From Andeanibacterium fulvum (GTDB taxonomy: Bacteria > Pseudomonadota > Alphaproteobacteria > Sphingomonadales > Sphingomonadaceae), in assembly GCF_037154085.1 (NCBI RefSeq), contig NZ_JBANRM010000002.1, positions 310,001 through 374,000 on the forward strand: DNA of 64,000 nucleotides, read 5' to 3'. Positions 51,299 through 59,971 of this stretch are shown one piece after another (the first letter of the stretch is position 1; every line of letters begins with the position of its first letter). Below the pieces are notes generated by a model, which worked only from the letters and a program-made list of their open reading frames with translations, had not been told where the DNA came from and ran no database searches. Position numbers and translations under genes: made by a program.

Positions 51299-52155
51299 GC
51301 TACCTCCCCCACCGGCATATTGTCGATCAACCGCGTGCGGCCGATCCGCGCGGCGACCAGCAGCCGGGCCGCAGCATTGCCCAAGGCGGCCAGTGGCTCA
51401 AGGCTCACCGCATCGGCAAGCATGGCATAGTCGACGGAGGTGAAACCGGCCTCGACCAGTTCCGCTTCGAGCACGGCGAGCGTGGCGGGAACGTCCGCGC
51501 CCTGTTCGATCAGGGCGATTGCCGCCTTGATCGAGCGTGGCAGGGCAGCAGCGGCTGCGCGTTCCTCGGCCGAGAGGTAGCGGTTGCGGCTGCTCAGTGC
51601 GAGCCCGTCGCCCTCGCGCACGGTGGGCACGCCGACGATATTGGCTGCCTCGGGCTGGGTCAGATCGAGATCGCGCGCCATGCGGCGGATCACGGCCAGC
51701 TGCTGCCAGTCCTTTTCCCCGAACAGGGCGATATCGGGCCGGACCTGGTTGAACAGCTTGGCGACTACAGTGGCGACCCCGTCGAAATGGCCGGGCCGCG
51801 CCGCGCCGCACAGGCCTTCGCTCACGCCGCTGACCGAAATGGTCGTGGCGAAGCCCGCCGGATAGACCTCGTCCACCGAAGGCGCCCAGAGCAGCGTGGC
51901 GCCCTCCGCTTCCAGCAGGCGGGTGTCCTCGGCCAGCTGGCGGGGATAGGCGCCCAGATCCTCGTTCGGGCCGAACTGGGTGGGGTTGACGAAGATCGAC
52001 ACCACTACGGATGGCGCCAGCTCCCGCGCGCGGCGCACGAGCGTGAGATGCCCTTCATGCAAGGCGCCCATGGTGGGGACCAGAGCGACCGGGCCGGCCT
52101 TGCGGAGCTGTGCGACTGCATCCCGCAGTTCGCCTATCGTGGTGACAGCTTTCAT
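51295..52155 (-). CDS. panC: Pantothenate synthetase
   Basis: The 286-residue enzyme condenses pantoate and beta-alanine. It shows P-T-M-G-A-L-H-E-G-H-L near 27-37 and F-V-N-P-T-Q-F-G-P-N-E-D near 55-66. F-G-E-K-D-W-Q-Q-L near 145-153 and the K-M-S-x-S-equivalent L-S-S-R-N near 183-187 are also present. Length is usual. Confidence 0.96.
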   Translation of the reverse strand: MKAVTTIGELRDAVAQLRKAGPVALVPTMGALHEGHLTLVRRARELAPSVVVSIFVNPTQFGPNEDLGAYPRQLAEDTRLLEAEGATLLWAPSVDEVYPAGFATTISVSGVSEGLCGAARPGHFDGVATVVAKLFNQVRPDIALFGEKDWQQLAVIRRMARDLDLTQPEAANIVGVPTVREGDGLALSSRNRYLSAEERAAAAALPRSIKAAIALIEQGADVPATLAVLEAELVEAGFTSVDYAMLADAVSLEPLAALGNAAARLLVAARIGRTRLIDNMPVGEVA

Positions 52156-52245
52156 GGGCGGTCACATCGGATGCAAACGCCCCGAAAGCAAGCCGCCAAA
52201 CAGCAAAGGGGGCGCAACCTTGCGGTCCGTCCCCCGATTGCCATT

Positions 52246-52271
52246 GTCCGGACGCAGCACGGCGTCCGGGC
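52246..52271 (-). terminator. Hairpin between the CsgG-like gene and panC
   Basis: GTCCGGACGC and GCGTCCGGGC arms pair with one wobble around a six-base loop, just after the CsgG-like stop. No T tract follows on the minus strand, so it is a weak terminator or a processing hairpin. Confidence 0.4.
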
Positions 52272-52279
52272 GTGAAACC

Positions 52280-53053
52280 TTACTGTGCCTCGGGTGCTGC
52301 GGCCGAGGCATCCTCGGGCAGGCCGCCCAGCTGATCGATCAGCTTGGTATAGGCATCGAGATAGGCGAGCACGATGATCTGGCCGATCTCGGTGTTCTGA
52401 TAGCCGCCCGCGCCGGCGCCGCCGAACACGCCGCCGGAGAAGAGGCCGCCGCCGGCACCCCAGCTGAGGTCCTTCTTGCGGAAATAGCCCTCTTCAAGCG
52501 CCACTTCCTCGGTGGTCCGGGCATCGACGAGCGAGAGGGTGACGTTCGCTTCGCCCTTCTTCACCGAAATGCCGCCGGCAATCGCGCCGACAGTGCCGCC
52601 GAACAGGCCGCCGATCCCGCCCAGCACCTTGCCGCCACCGGAATTGTTGTTGGTGGAGATGATGTCGGGCTGGAGGAAATAATCCGCCGCCTTCACCTGT
52701 CCCTTGCCGAGGTTGGAACCTTCCTGCAGCTCGCCGGAATCGGCCAGGGCGCGTTCCATGTTGCGGCTCTGCATCGCGCCGCCGCGGTTCACCAGAGTGA
52801 AGCAGCCGGACCGCTGCACGAAGATGCGGATGATCGCCTCGGGGCTGCCCAGATTATATTCGCGCCACCACTGATCGTCCGGCTCGACGATGGCCAGCGT
52901 GCCCAGCTTGCGGGTGCAGCGCGGAATTTCATTGGTGCCCTTTTCCTGGTCCTTGCGCGCGGAGGACTTGTCCTTCTCCTTCGCAAAGGCCGGAGCCGGG
53001 GCCATGCCCAGCACAAGTGCCGACGCAAGGACGCCGGCGATCAACTTCCTCAT
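52280..53053 (-). CDS. CsgG-family exported protein
   Basis: The 257-residue protein has a signal peptide (cleavage near A-F-A-K at 24) and a CsgG-like fold: V-Q-R-S-G-C-F-T-L-V-N-R near 79-90, E-R-A-L near 103, A-D-Y-F-L-Q-P-D-I near 124, and the Gly-rich turn G-A-I-A-G-G-I near 155. The lipobox of true CsgG is absent. No curli subunits or CsgE/F genes are nearby. It may be an envelope-associated protein of a non-curli group. Confidence 0.8.
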   Translation of the reverse strand: MRKLIAGVLASALVLGMAPAPAFAKEKDKSSARKDQEKGTNEIPRCTRKLGTLAIVEPDDQWWREYNLGSPEAIIRIFVQRSGCFTLVNRGGAMQSRNMERALADSGELQEGSNLGKGQVKAADYFLQPDIISTNNNSGGGKVLGGIGGLFGGTVGAIAGGISVKKGEANVTLSLVDARTTEEVALEEGYFRKKDLSWGAGGGLFSGGVFGGAGAGGYQNTEIGQIIVLAYLDAYTKLIDQLGGLPEDASAAAPEAQ

Positions 53054-53241
53054 GGAATCGCTCCCTAAAACTTGACTGCAATGTCGAGATCCCTGGGTGG
53101 CGTCCCGTCTTCCTTCCCAGAATGGCGCGCACCTTAGCGTGCTCGCCGTGTCACGGAAAGACACATAGGCAGTTAGTATCCCGGTTTTCCTCGGTCGGGC
53201 GCTGCGCCGGGCATGTTCTGTCCGCTCCGGACTGGATGATT

Positions 53242-53281
53242 GGGGCCGGGATAGGGGGCAAGATTGGGGCCAAGATTGGGG
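53242..53281 (+). repeat. G-rich degenerate repeats upstream of mipZ
   Basis: Five runs of three to five G are separated by short spacers: tggggcc, gggata, gggggcaagatt, ggggccaagatt, gggg. The unit (C)CAAGATTGGGG is directly repeated. The tract could form a G-quadruplex on the plus strand. Confidence 0.55.
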
Positions 53282-53290
53282 ATAGCGCAA

Positions 53291-53317
53291 TTGCCTCGTA
53301 ACTTTGCGTTGGATAAT
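53291..53317 (+). promoter_or_regulatory. Candidate mipZ promoter
   Basis: TTGCCT and GATAAT (or TAATAG) are 15 to 17 bases apart, 66 bases upstream of the mipZ start, immediately after the G-rich tract. Confidence 0.35.
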
Positions 53318-53382
53318 AGCCTGTGAGAGCCCGGCCGCTGGCCGGAAGCCTTTGCCCGCAACAGAAAGAGACCAGCCAGATC

Positions 53383-54195
53383 GTGCCTGCCACCGCTCCT
53401 CACCGTATCGTTTTTGCCAACGAAAAGGGAGGCACCGGCAAGTCCACCACTGCCGTGCATGTCGCGATCGCGCTTGCCTATCACGGCGCGAAGGTTGCCG
53501 CGCTCGACCTCGATCCGCGCCAGCGTACCCTGTTCCGCTATCTGGAGAACCGGGCCGATACGGAAAAGCGCCGCAACATCAGCCTGCCCAATGCGCGTTT
53601 CGCGGTGTTCACCGGGGAAACGGTGGAAGAGCTGGACCTGCTCGCCGAAGAAACCGGCGAGGGTTGCGATTTCCTGATCTTCGACACGCCAGGGCGCGAT
53701 GACGTCTTTGCGCGCCATGCGGCGACCAGCGCGGATACGCTGGTCACCCCGCTGAATGACAGCTTCGTCGATTTCGACCTGATCGGCCAGGTCGATGCGG
53801 AGAACTTCAAGGTCAAGCGGCTGAGCTTCTATGCCGAGCTGATCTGGGAAACCCGCAAGAAGCGCGCCATGGCCACGATCCGCGACCAGCGCCGCGAGAT
53901 GGACTGGGTGGTGGTGCGCAACCGCACGCAGAAGCAGGAAGCGCGCAACCAGAAGCGTATCGACGATGCGCTGAACGAGCTTTCCAAGCGCGTCGGCTTC
54001 CGTATCGCGCAGGGCCTGTCCGAACGCGTGATCTATCGCGAATTGTTCCCCTCGGGCCTCACTCTGCTCGACAAGGGCCATCTGGGCGAGCTGGGTACCA
54101 GCCATCTGGTTGCCCGGCAGGAACTGCGCACTCTGATCGCGGGGCTCAACCTGCCCTTCAGCGCCAGGAAGGCGCGGGGCGTGGAGACGGTCTGA
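53383..54195 (+). CDS. mipZ: MipZ-type division-plane positioning ATPase
   Basis: The 270-residue ParA-family ATPase has the deviant Walker A N-E-K-G-G-T-G-K-S-T near 14-23, a D-L-D-P-R-Q-R-T-L near 47-55, and Walker B L-I-F-D-T-P near 105. R-E-M-D-W-V-V-V-R-N-R near 190-200 and the final R-V-I-Y-R-E-L-F-P-S-G-L-T-L are characteristic of MipZ. In Caulobacter MipZ forms a gradient from ParB at the poles and inhibits FtsZ there. The GTG at 53383 fits family length better than an upstream GTG at 53323. The next gene starts four bases after. Confidence 0.93.
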   Translation: MPATAPHRIVFANEKGGTGKSTTAVHVAIALAYHGAKVAALDLDPRQRTLFRYLENRADTEKRRNISLPNARFAVFTGETVEELDLLAEETGEGCDFLIFDTPGRDDVFARHAATSADTLVTPLNDSFVDFDLIGQVDAENFKVKRLSFYAELIWETRKKRAMATIRDQRREMDWVVVRNRTQKQEARNQKRIDDALNELSKRVGFRIAQGLSERVIYRELFPSGLTLLDKGHLGELGTSHLVARQELRTLIAGLNLPFSARKARGVETV

Positions 54196-54199
54196 GCCT

Positions 54200-54487
54200 A
54201 TGGCGCGCCTGATCCTCTTCGCCGTGATCGGGATCGCGCTGTGCAAGGCGCTGACCGGGCGCTGGCCGTGGGACTTCCTGAAGGGGCCATCCACGCGCAG
54301 CCAGGCGGTGTTCCGCGCGCGCAAGCTGCTGGCCGTGCGTTCAGGCGCCGGGCGCGAGGAAATCATCGACGCACATCGCCGCCTGATCGCCATGGTCCAT
54401 CCCGATCGCGGCGGCACGAACGAACAGGTGCACGAGGCCAATGCCGCGCGCGACCTGCTGCTCGACGAACTGCCTGACGGCAACTGA
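54200..54487 (+). CDS. Membrane-anchored J-domain protein
   Basis: The 95-residue product has one N-terminal hydrophobic segment (about 4-16) and a C-terminal J domain with the H-P-D-R-G-G motif near 67-72 within R-R-L-I-A-M-V-H-P-D. The order helix-then-J resembles mitochondrial Tim14/Pam18. It should recruit DnaK at the inner membrane. It lies between mipZ (four-base gap) and the phosphohexomutase gene (nine bases). Confidence 0.87.
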   Translation: MARLILFAVIGIALCKALTGRWPWDFLKGPSTRSQAVFRARKLLAVRSGAGREEIIDAHRRLIAMVHPDRGGTNEQVHEANAARDLLLDELPDGN

Positions 54488-54496
54488 GGACTTTCC

Positions 54497-55900
54497 ATGA
54501 GCCACCGGTTCCACTCCACCGTTCTGCGGGAATACGATATTCGCGGCATTATCGGCGAAACGCTGGGCGCGGCGGATGCGCGCGCCATCGGGCGGGCCTT
54601 CGCCACGCTGCTGCGCGATGCGGGCGGGAAGAAGGTCGCGGTCGGCTATGACGGGCGGACCAGCTCGCCCATGCTGGAAGAGGCACTGATCGAAGGGCTT
54701 ACCGCCAGTGGCTGCGACGTGGTGCGGATCGGCATGGGCGCCACGCCGATGCTCTATTATGCGGAAGCCTCGGCAGACGATGTGGATGGCGGCATCCAGA
54801 TCACCGGCAGCCACAATCCGCCCAATTATAACGGCTTCAAGATGGTCTTTCAGGGCCGTCCGTTCTTTGGCCACGACATCCAGCTGCTGGGCAAGATCGC
54901 GGCCGAAGGCGTCTGGATGGACGGTAGCGGCACGGTCGAGAGCCGCGACGTGCTGGATGCCTATGTCGAGCGGATGCTGCAGGGCCTCGCCGGGATCGAT
55001 CCTGCGGTCCTTGCCTCGCTGCGGGTGGGCTGGGATGCCGGCAACGGCGCCGCCGGCCCCGCGCTGGAAGCGCTCGCCGCGCGCCTGCCGGGGGAGCATC
55101 ACCTGCTCTACACCGATGTCGACGGCACTTTCCCCAATCACCACCCCGATCCCACCATGCCGGAAAATCTGGCGGACCTTCAGGCGCTGGTCGCTGAGAA
55201 GGGCCTGGATTTCGGGATCGCCTTCGATGGCGATGGCGACCGGATCGGCGCGGTGGACGGGCAGGGCCGGGTCATCTGGGGCGATCAGTTGCTGATGATC
55301 TATGCCGAGGATCTGCTGCGCGACGTGCCCGGCGCTACGATCATCGCGGATGTGAAGGCCAGCCGGGCCCTGTTCGAACGGGTCGCGGAATGCGGCGGCA
55401 AGCCGCTGATGTGGAAGACCGGCCACAGCCTGATCAAATCCAAGATGAAGGAAACGGGCGCCCCGCTGGCCGGGGAAATGAGCGGCCATATCTTCTTCGC
55501 CCATGGCTATTACGGCTTCGACGACGCGCTATATGCCGGGGTGCGGCTGATTGCCGCCTCGGCCCGGCTGGGCCAGTCGGTCACGCAGCTGCGCTCGGCC
55601 ATGCCCGCCATGATCAACACGCCCGAATTGCGCTTCCAGGTGGATGAAAGCCGCAAGTTCGGCGCGATCGAGGAAGTGAAGGACCGTCTCGCCGCCAGCG
55701 GCGCGGATGTGGATGCGACCGACGGCGTCAGGGTCTCCACGCCGGACGGCTGGTGGCTGCTGCGCGCTTCCAACACGCAGGACGTGCTGGTCGCCCGCGC
55801 CGAGAGCGGCAGCGAGGAAGGGCTGGCGCGTCTGGTCGCCCAGATCGACGAGCAGCTGGAACTCTCGGGCCTCGAACGGGGCCCGCAGGCCGGGCACTGA
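54497..55900 (+). CDS. Phosphomannomutase / phosphoglucomutase
   Basis: The 467-residue enzyme of the alpha-D-phosphohexomutase family shows R-E-Y-D-I-R-G near 10-16, the phosphoserine loop T-G-S-H-N-P-P-N-Y-N-G near 97-107, and the metal loop F-D-G-D-G-D-R near 243. G-E-M-S-G-H near 324 is the sugar-binding loop, and a C-terminal phosphate-binding R-A-S-N-T-Q is present. It supplies mannose-1-P or glucose-1-P for polysaccharides. AlgC is the closest named type, but exact substrate range is not visible. Confidence 0.94.
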   Translation: MSHRFHSTVLREYDIRGIIGETLGAADARAIGRAFATLLRDAGGKKVAVGYDGRTSSPMLEEALIEGLTASGCDVVRIGMGATPMLYYAEASADDVDGGIQITGSHNPPNYNGFKMVFQGRPFFGHDIQLLGKIAAEGVWMDGSGTVESRDVLDAYVERMLQGLAGIDPAVLASLRVGWDAGNGAAGPALEALAARLPGEHHLLYTDVDGTFPNHHPDPTMPENLADLQALVAEKGLDFGIAFDGDGDRIGAVDGQGRVIWGDQLLMIYAEDLLRDVPGATIIADVKASRALFERVAECGGKPLMWKTGHSLIKSKMKETGAPLAGEMSGHIFFAHGYYGFDDALYAGVRLIAASARLGQSVTQLRSAMPAMINTPELRFQVDESRKFGAIEEVKDRLAASGADVDATDGVRVSTPDGWWLLRASNTQDVLVARAESGSEEGLARLVAQIDEQLELSGLERGPQAGH

Positions 55901-55956
55901 GTTTGCAGGCCAGGTTGGCGGTCTAGCGCCCCGCCGGCCCTAAGGTGCTACTGGCC

Positions 55957-57222
55957 CTAGCGCACCACCAGCCAGGCCACTCCGGTTGCCAGGGCGCTGG
56001 CGAACAGCGGCAGGGCGCCCAGCTTCCCCTTGTTCCATCCGGCAATGCCGATGGCGACCGTGCCCTTGAAGATCGTGTTGAGCGTCACCGGCACGGCCAG
56101 CACTGTGCCTGCCACCATCGGATCGAGCGTGCCCGCCGGCAGATTGCCCATGGTGATGATCGCGGAATCGACATCCACGATGCCCGATACGGCCAGCACC
56201 AGCGCCAGCCCGCGATCGCCGAAGCTCTCCAGCACCCAATGGGCCACTACGGTCAGCGCCATGACCAGCACGGTCAGCAACAGGGCCGGGCCCAGATCGA
56301 AGGGGTTGCGCACGCCGACCTCGCCCGATGCCTGCTGCGGCTCGCGCACGGCGGTGCGGATCGCCCAGGCGGTCGCGGCAAGGCTCACCAGCGCGCCCGG
56401 TGCGATCAGCACGGCGAGGCTGGGCAGGGCGAAGGGGGCAAGCACGCCCACCAGCACTGCCACGCGCAGATACATCACCACCGATGCGGCGCTGATGGCC
56501 GCCGAGAGGATCGCCGGGCTTGCCGCGCCTTCGCGCATGCGTTTGGCCATTCCCGCCGTGACCGCGGTTGACGAGACGACCGCGCCCGCCGCCGCAGTGG
56601 CGATATTTCCGCGCGAGGCGCCCAGCCACTTGGCGGCGAAGTAACCGCAGAAGGAAAAGCCGGAAACCATCACCACCACGGTCCAGAGCTGGCGGGGGTT
56701 CCACGCGTCATATGGGCCAAAGCCGCGATCGGGCAGCAGCGGCAGGATCACCATGGCGATCACCGCGAAGCGTGCGATGGCGATCATCTCGCGCTCTTCC
56801 AGATGCTTCACCCAGTCATGCAGCCGCCCGCGCAGCGATAGCAGCACGACCATGGCCACGGCGATGATAGTGCCCAGCAGCCTTTCGCCCATTGCGGCCA
56901 TGAAGCCGCTGGCGATAGTGATAAGCCCCACCAGGCTGGCAGTGCCGCTCACCTGCGTGCCGCTGCTCGACCGGCGATAACCGGCCACTACCAGCACGGC
57001 GGCCGCAGCCAGCAGGATCAGCGCCGGGCCTTCGGCATGGGTATAGAGCACTCCGGCAATGCCGCCGGCCAGCCCGAGCAGGCCATAGGTGCGGATGCCG
57101 GCAAAGCGGGCGCCATCGGGCAGTTCGCGGAAGGTCCAGCCGCGCTGGATACCCACCAGCAGGCCCAGCGCCAGCGCCAGCCCGACCCCGACGAAGTGGG
57201 AAATATCGAGACTGCCCGTCAT
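55957..57222 (-). CDS. MgtC/SapB family membrane protein with DUF4010
   Basis: The 421-residue protein has an N-terminal MgtC domain (G-L-L-V-G-I-Q-R-G-W near 20-29, R-T-Y-G-L-L-G near 44-50) and a C-terminal DUF4010 domain, with about twelve hydrophobic segments. MgtC-type proteins are linked to Mg2+ limitation and membrane potential; the DUF4010 group has no proven role. It is divergent from the helicase gene. Confidence 0.9.
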   Translation of the reverse strand: MTGSLDISHFVGVGLALALGLLVGIQRGWTFRELPDGARFAGIRTYGLLGLAGGIAGVLYTHAEGPALILLAAAAVLVVAGYRRSSSGTQVSGTASLVGLITIASGFMAAMGERLLGTIIAVAMVVLLSLRGRLHDWVKHLEEREMIAIARFAVIAMVILPLLPDRGFGPYDAWNPRQLWTVVVMVSGFSFCGYFAAKWLGASRGNIATAAAGAVVSSTAVTAGMAKRMREGAASPAILSAAISAASVVMYLRVAVLVGVLAPFALPSLAVLIAPGALVSLAATAWAIRTAVREPQQASGEVGVRNPFDLGPALLLTVLVMALTVVAHWVLESFGDRGLALVLAVSGIVDVDSAIITMGNLPAGTLDPMVAGTVLAVPVTLNTIFKGTVAIGIAGWNKGKLGALPLFASALATGVAWLVVR

Positions 57223-57443
57223 TATGCGCCGCGTGCCTGCATTCTTCCCGATTCATCGGCCAGGCCGCGCCTCAGGGCAAGCGACATTCGCAGACAGGCG
57301 CATGGGCGGGACGGGTCGCCCTTTCCTACAGGGCGCTTTTGTGCTCCAAATGTTCCGATGCGCCAGCCTGCTTTCCCTGCTTCCTCCGCGCCGGTCACGC
57401 CAGTGGCCTGCCGCCTGTGGGGCAGGAGGGAGTTTTGCCCTCA

Positions 57444-57471
57444 GGACAGTGTCAACCTTGTCAACTTCGGC
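57444..57471. promoter_or_regulatory. 28-bp shared motif (copy 2)
   Basis: The sequence matches 25 of 28 bases of 9404-9431, with the core TGTCAACCTTGTCAACTTCG. It ends 17 bases before the helicase ATG and 221 bases from the divergent MgtC-like start. On the minus strand it gives two TTGACA words nine bases apart. Confidence 0.5.
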
Positions 57472-57488
57472 GGAAGTCTGCGGGTGTG

Positions 57489-59957
57489 ATGGCAGAGGAC
57501 GCGCTCCCGCAAGAAATCGAGGCGTGGTTTGCCGGGCGCGGCTGGCGCCTGCGCGATCATCAGCGGGGCATGTATAGCGCCGCCCGCAGCGGCAAGCATG
57601 CCTTGCTGGTGGCCGATACGGGCGCGGGCAAGACATTGGCTGGTTTCCTGCCCACTCTGGCCGATTTCGCGCCCTCGGCACTGGCGGGCGCCCCGGTGCC
57701 GGAAGGGTTGCACACGCTCTACGTCTCGCCGCTCAAGGCATTGGCGCATGACGTGCAGCGCAATCTCCTCACCCCGGTGGAGGAGATGGGCCTGCCGCTG
57801 AAGATCGAGACGCGCAGCGGCGATACGCCGACCGACCGGAAGAAGCGCCAGCGCAGCCGCCCGCCCCATGTGCTGCTGACCACGCCGGAATCGCTCTCGC
57901 TGCTGCTCAGCTATGAGGACAGTTTCGAGCTGTTCGCCACGCTGAAGCGCGTGGTGGTGGACGAAGTGCATGCCTTCGCCACTGGCAAGCGCGGGGACCT
58001 GCTGGCGCTGTGCCTTGCCCGCCTGCAGGCCATCGCGCCGCAGATGCAGCGTGTGGCGCTCTCGGCCACGCTGGCGGACCCCGATGCCTTCAAGGGCTGG
58101 CTGGCCCCGTGGGGGGATTTGGACAGCGTCGAGCTGGTGCAGGGCGAGAAAGGCGCCCCTCCCGAAGTGGAAATCCTCCTGCCGGAGGAAGAGCGCGTGC
58201 CCTGGGGCGGCCATGCGGCGATCTGGGCAGTGCCGCAGCTGATCGACATCATCGCGCGCAATCGCACCACGCTGGTCTTCACCAACACGCGCTTTCTGGC
58301 CGAGTTCATCTTTCAGAAGCTGTGGGAGGCGAATGACGCCAATCTGCCCATCGGCATTCACCACGGGTCGCTCTCCAAAGAGGCGCGGCGCAAGGTGGAA
58401 GGGGCAATGGCGCGGGGCGATCTGCGCGCGCTGGTCTGCACTGCCAGTCTCGATCTGGGGGTCGACTGGGGCGATGTCGACTGCGTGATCCAGATGGGCG
58501 CTCCCAAGGGCTCCTCGCGCCTGTTGCAACGCATCGGGCGGGCCAATCACCGGCTCGATCTTTCCAGCCGCGCGATCCTCGTGCCGGGCAATCGCTTCGA
58601 GTTTCTGGAGGCGATGGCGGCCAAGGACGCGGTGGATCAGGGGCAGCGCGATGGCGATGCCTTCCGGGCGGGCGGGCTGGACGTGCTGGCCCAGCATGTG
58701 ATGGCCTGCGCCTGTGCGGCGCCCTTCGACGAGGCGGAGTTGCTGAAGGAGGTCCGCTCCAGCGCGTCCTATGCCTGGCTGGGGGAGGAGGAATGGCGGC
58801 GGGTGCTGCATTTCGTGGCGACCGGCGGCTATGCGCTTGAAGCCTATGACAAGTTCCGCCGGATCGTGCGCGATCCGAAGGGGATGTGGCGGCTGACTCA
58901 TCCCGAACATGCCCAGCGGCACCGGATGAATGCGGGCATCATCGTCGATGCCGAAATGCTCGATGTGCGGTTCCGCAACGGGCGCTCGCTTGGGCGGGTG
59001 GAGGAATATTTCGCCTCCACTCTGTCAGCGGGGGATACTTTCACTTTCGCGGGCATGGCGCTGGAAGTGGAACAGCTCAAGGATATGGAACTGATCGTCC
59101 GCGCCGCGAAGAAAGCCGCCGCGATCCCTTCCTATATGGGCCAGCGCATGCCGCTCACCACCCATCTGGCCAATCGGGTGCAGGCCATGCTGGCCGACCG
59201 GGCGGGTTGGGCGCGTTTCCCGGACGATGTGCGCGAATGGCTGGAAATGCAGGACTGGCGCAGCGAGATGCCCGGGCCGGGCAAGCTGCTGGTGGAAAGC
59301 TTCCCGCATGAGAAGCTGCATTACTCGGTCTATTATACGTTCGAGGGGTGGAACGCGAACCAGTCGCTGGGGATGCTCATCACCCGGCGCATGGAGGAAC
59401 GGGGACTTCAGCCGGGCGGCTTCGTGGCGAATGACTATTCGCTCGGCGTCTGGGGGCTGAAGCCGGTCAAGGAGCCCGCGCCGCTGCTTTCGCCCGATAT
59501 TCTGGCCCATGAATTCGTCGATTGGGTGCAGGAATCCTATCTGCTGCGCCGCGCCTTTCGCGAAGTGGCGGTGATTTCAGGGCTGGTGGAACGCCAGCAT
59601 CCAGGCAAGCGCAAGACGGGCAAGCAAGTCACTTTCTCGACCGACCTGATCTATGACGTGCTGCGCAAATACGAGCCGGATCACGTGCTGATCGAAGCGG
59701 CCTGGGCGGACGCCCGGTCGCGGCTGACCGATGTAGGCCGGCTGGCCGATGTGCTGGAACGGGCACAGCACGAACTGGTCCATGTGGAACTGGACCGGGT
59801 GAGCCCGCTGGCGGTTCCGGTGATGGTGATGATCGGGCGGGAAAGCCTGCCGCAGGGCTCGGTCGACGATGCGCTGTTGATGGAGGCGGAACATCTGGCG
59901 GAAGCCGCGATGCGAGGGGACGCGCTGGGCGATCCCCTCGATCCCGACGAGCTTTGA
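57489..59957 (+). CDS. Lhr-like, ligase-associated DEXH-box DNA helicase
   Basis: The 822-residue superfamily 2 helicase has Walker A A-D-T-G-A-G-K-T near 41-48, D-E-V-H near 158, S-A-T near 192, and the conserved Q-R-I-G-R-A-N-H near 340-350 (motif VI). The C-terminal DEAD-associated/winged-helix parts are those of the Lhr core. It resembles the ligase-associated DNA-repair helicase group. The companion exonuclease, ligase and PdeM genes are not adjacent. An ATG at 57489 follows a GTG one codon earlier. Confidence 0.93.
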   Translation: MAEDALPQEIEAWFAGRGWRLRDHQRGMYSAARSGKHALLVADTGAGKTLAGFLPTLADFAPSALAGAPVPEGLHTLYVSPLKALAHDVQRNLLTPVEEMGLPLKIETRSGDTPTDRKKRQRSRPPHVLLTTPESLSLLLSYEDSFELFATLKRVVVDEVHAFATGKRGDLLALCLARLQAIAPQMQRVALSATLADPDAFKGWLAPWGDLDSVELVQGEKGAPPEVEILLPEEERVPWGGHAAIWAVPQLIDIIARNRTTLVFTNTRFLAEFIFQKLWEANDANLPIGIHHGSLSKEARRKVEGAMARGDLRALVCTASLDLGVDWGDVDCVIQMGAPKGSSRLLQRIGRANHRLDLSSRAILVPGNRFEFLEAMAAKDAVDQGQRDGDAFRAGGLDVLAQHVMACACAAPFDEAELLKEVRSSASYAWLGEEEWRRVLHFVATGGYALEAYDKFRRIVRDPKGMWRLTHPEHAQRHRMNAGIIVDAEMLDVRFRNGRSLGRVEEYFASTLSAGDTFTFAGMALEVEQLKDMELIVRAAKKAAAIPSYMGQRMPLTTHLANRVQAMLADRAGWARFPDDVREWLEMQDWRSEMPGPGKLLVESFPHEKLHYSVYYTFEGWNANQSLGMLITRRMEERGLQPGGFVANDYSLGVWGLKPVKEPAPLLSPDILAHEFVDWVQESYLLRRAFREVAVISGLVERQHPGKRKTGKQVTFSTDLIYDVLRKYEPDHVLIEAAWADARSRLTDVGRLADVLERAQHELVHVELDRVSPLAVPVMVMIGRESLPQGSVDDALLMEAEHLAEAAMRGDALGDPLDPDEL

Positions 59958-59971
59958 CGGGCAGGTGCGCG

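Larger units (their letters stand above)
53054..53382. other. 329-base divergent intergenic region between the CsgG-like gene and mipZ
   Basis: No gene is seen. The region holds a G-rich repeat tract (53242-53281) and a candidate mipZ promoter (53291-53317). The part next to the CsgG-like gene is unremarkable. Confidence 0.6.
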
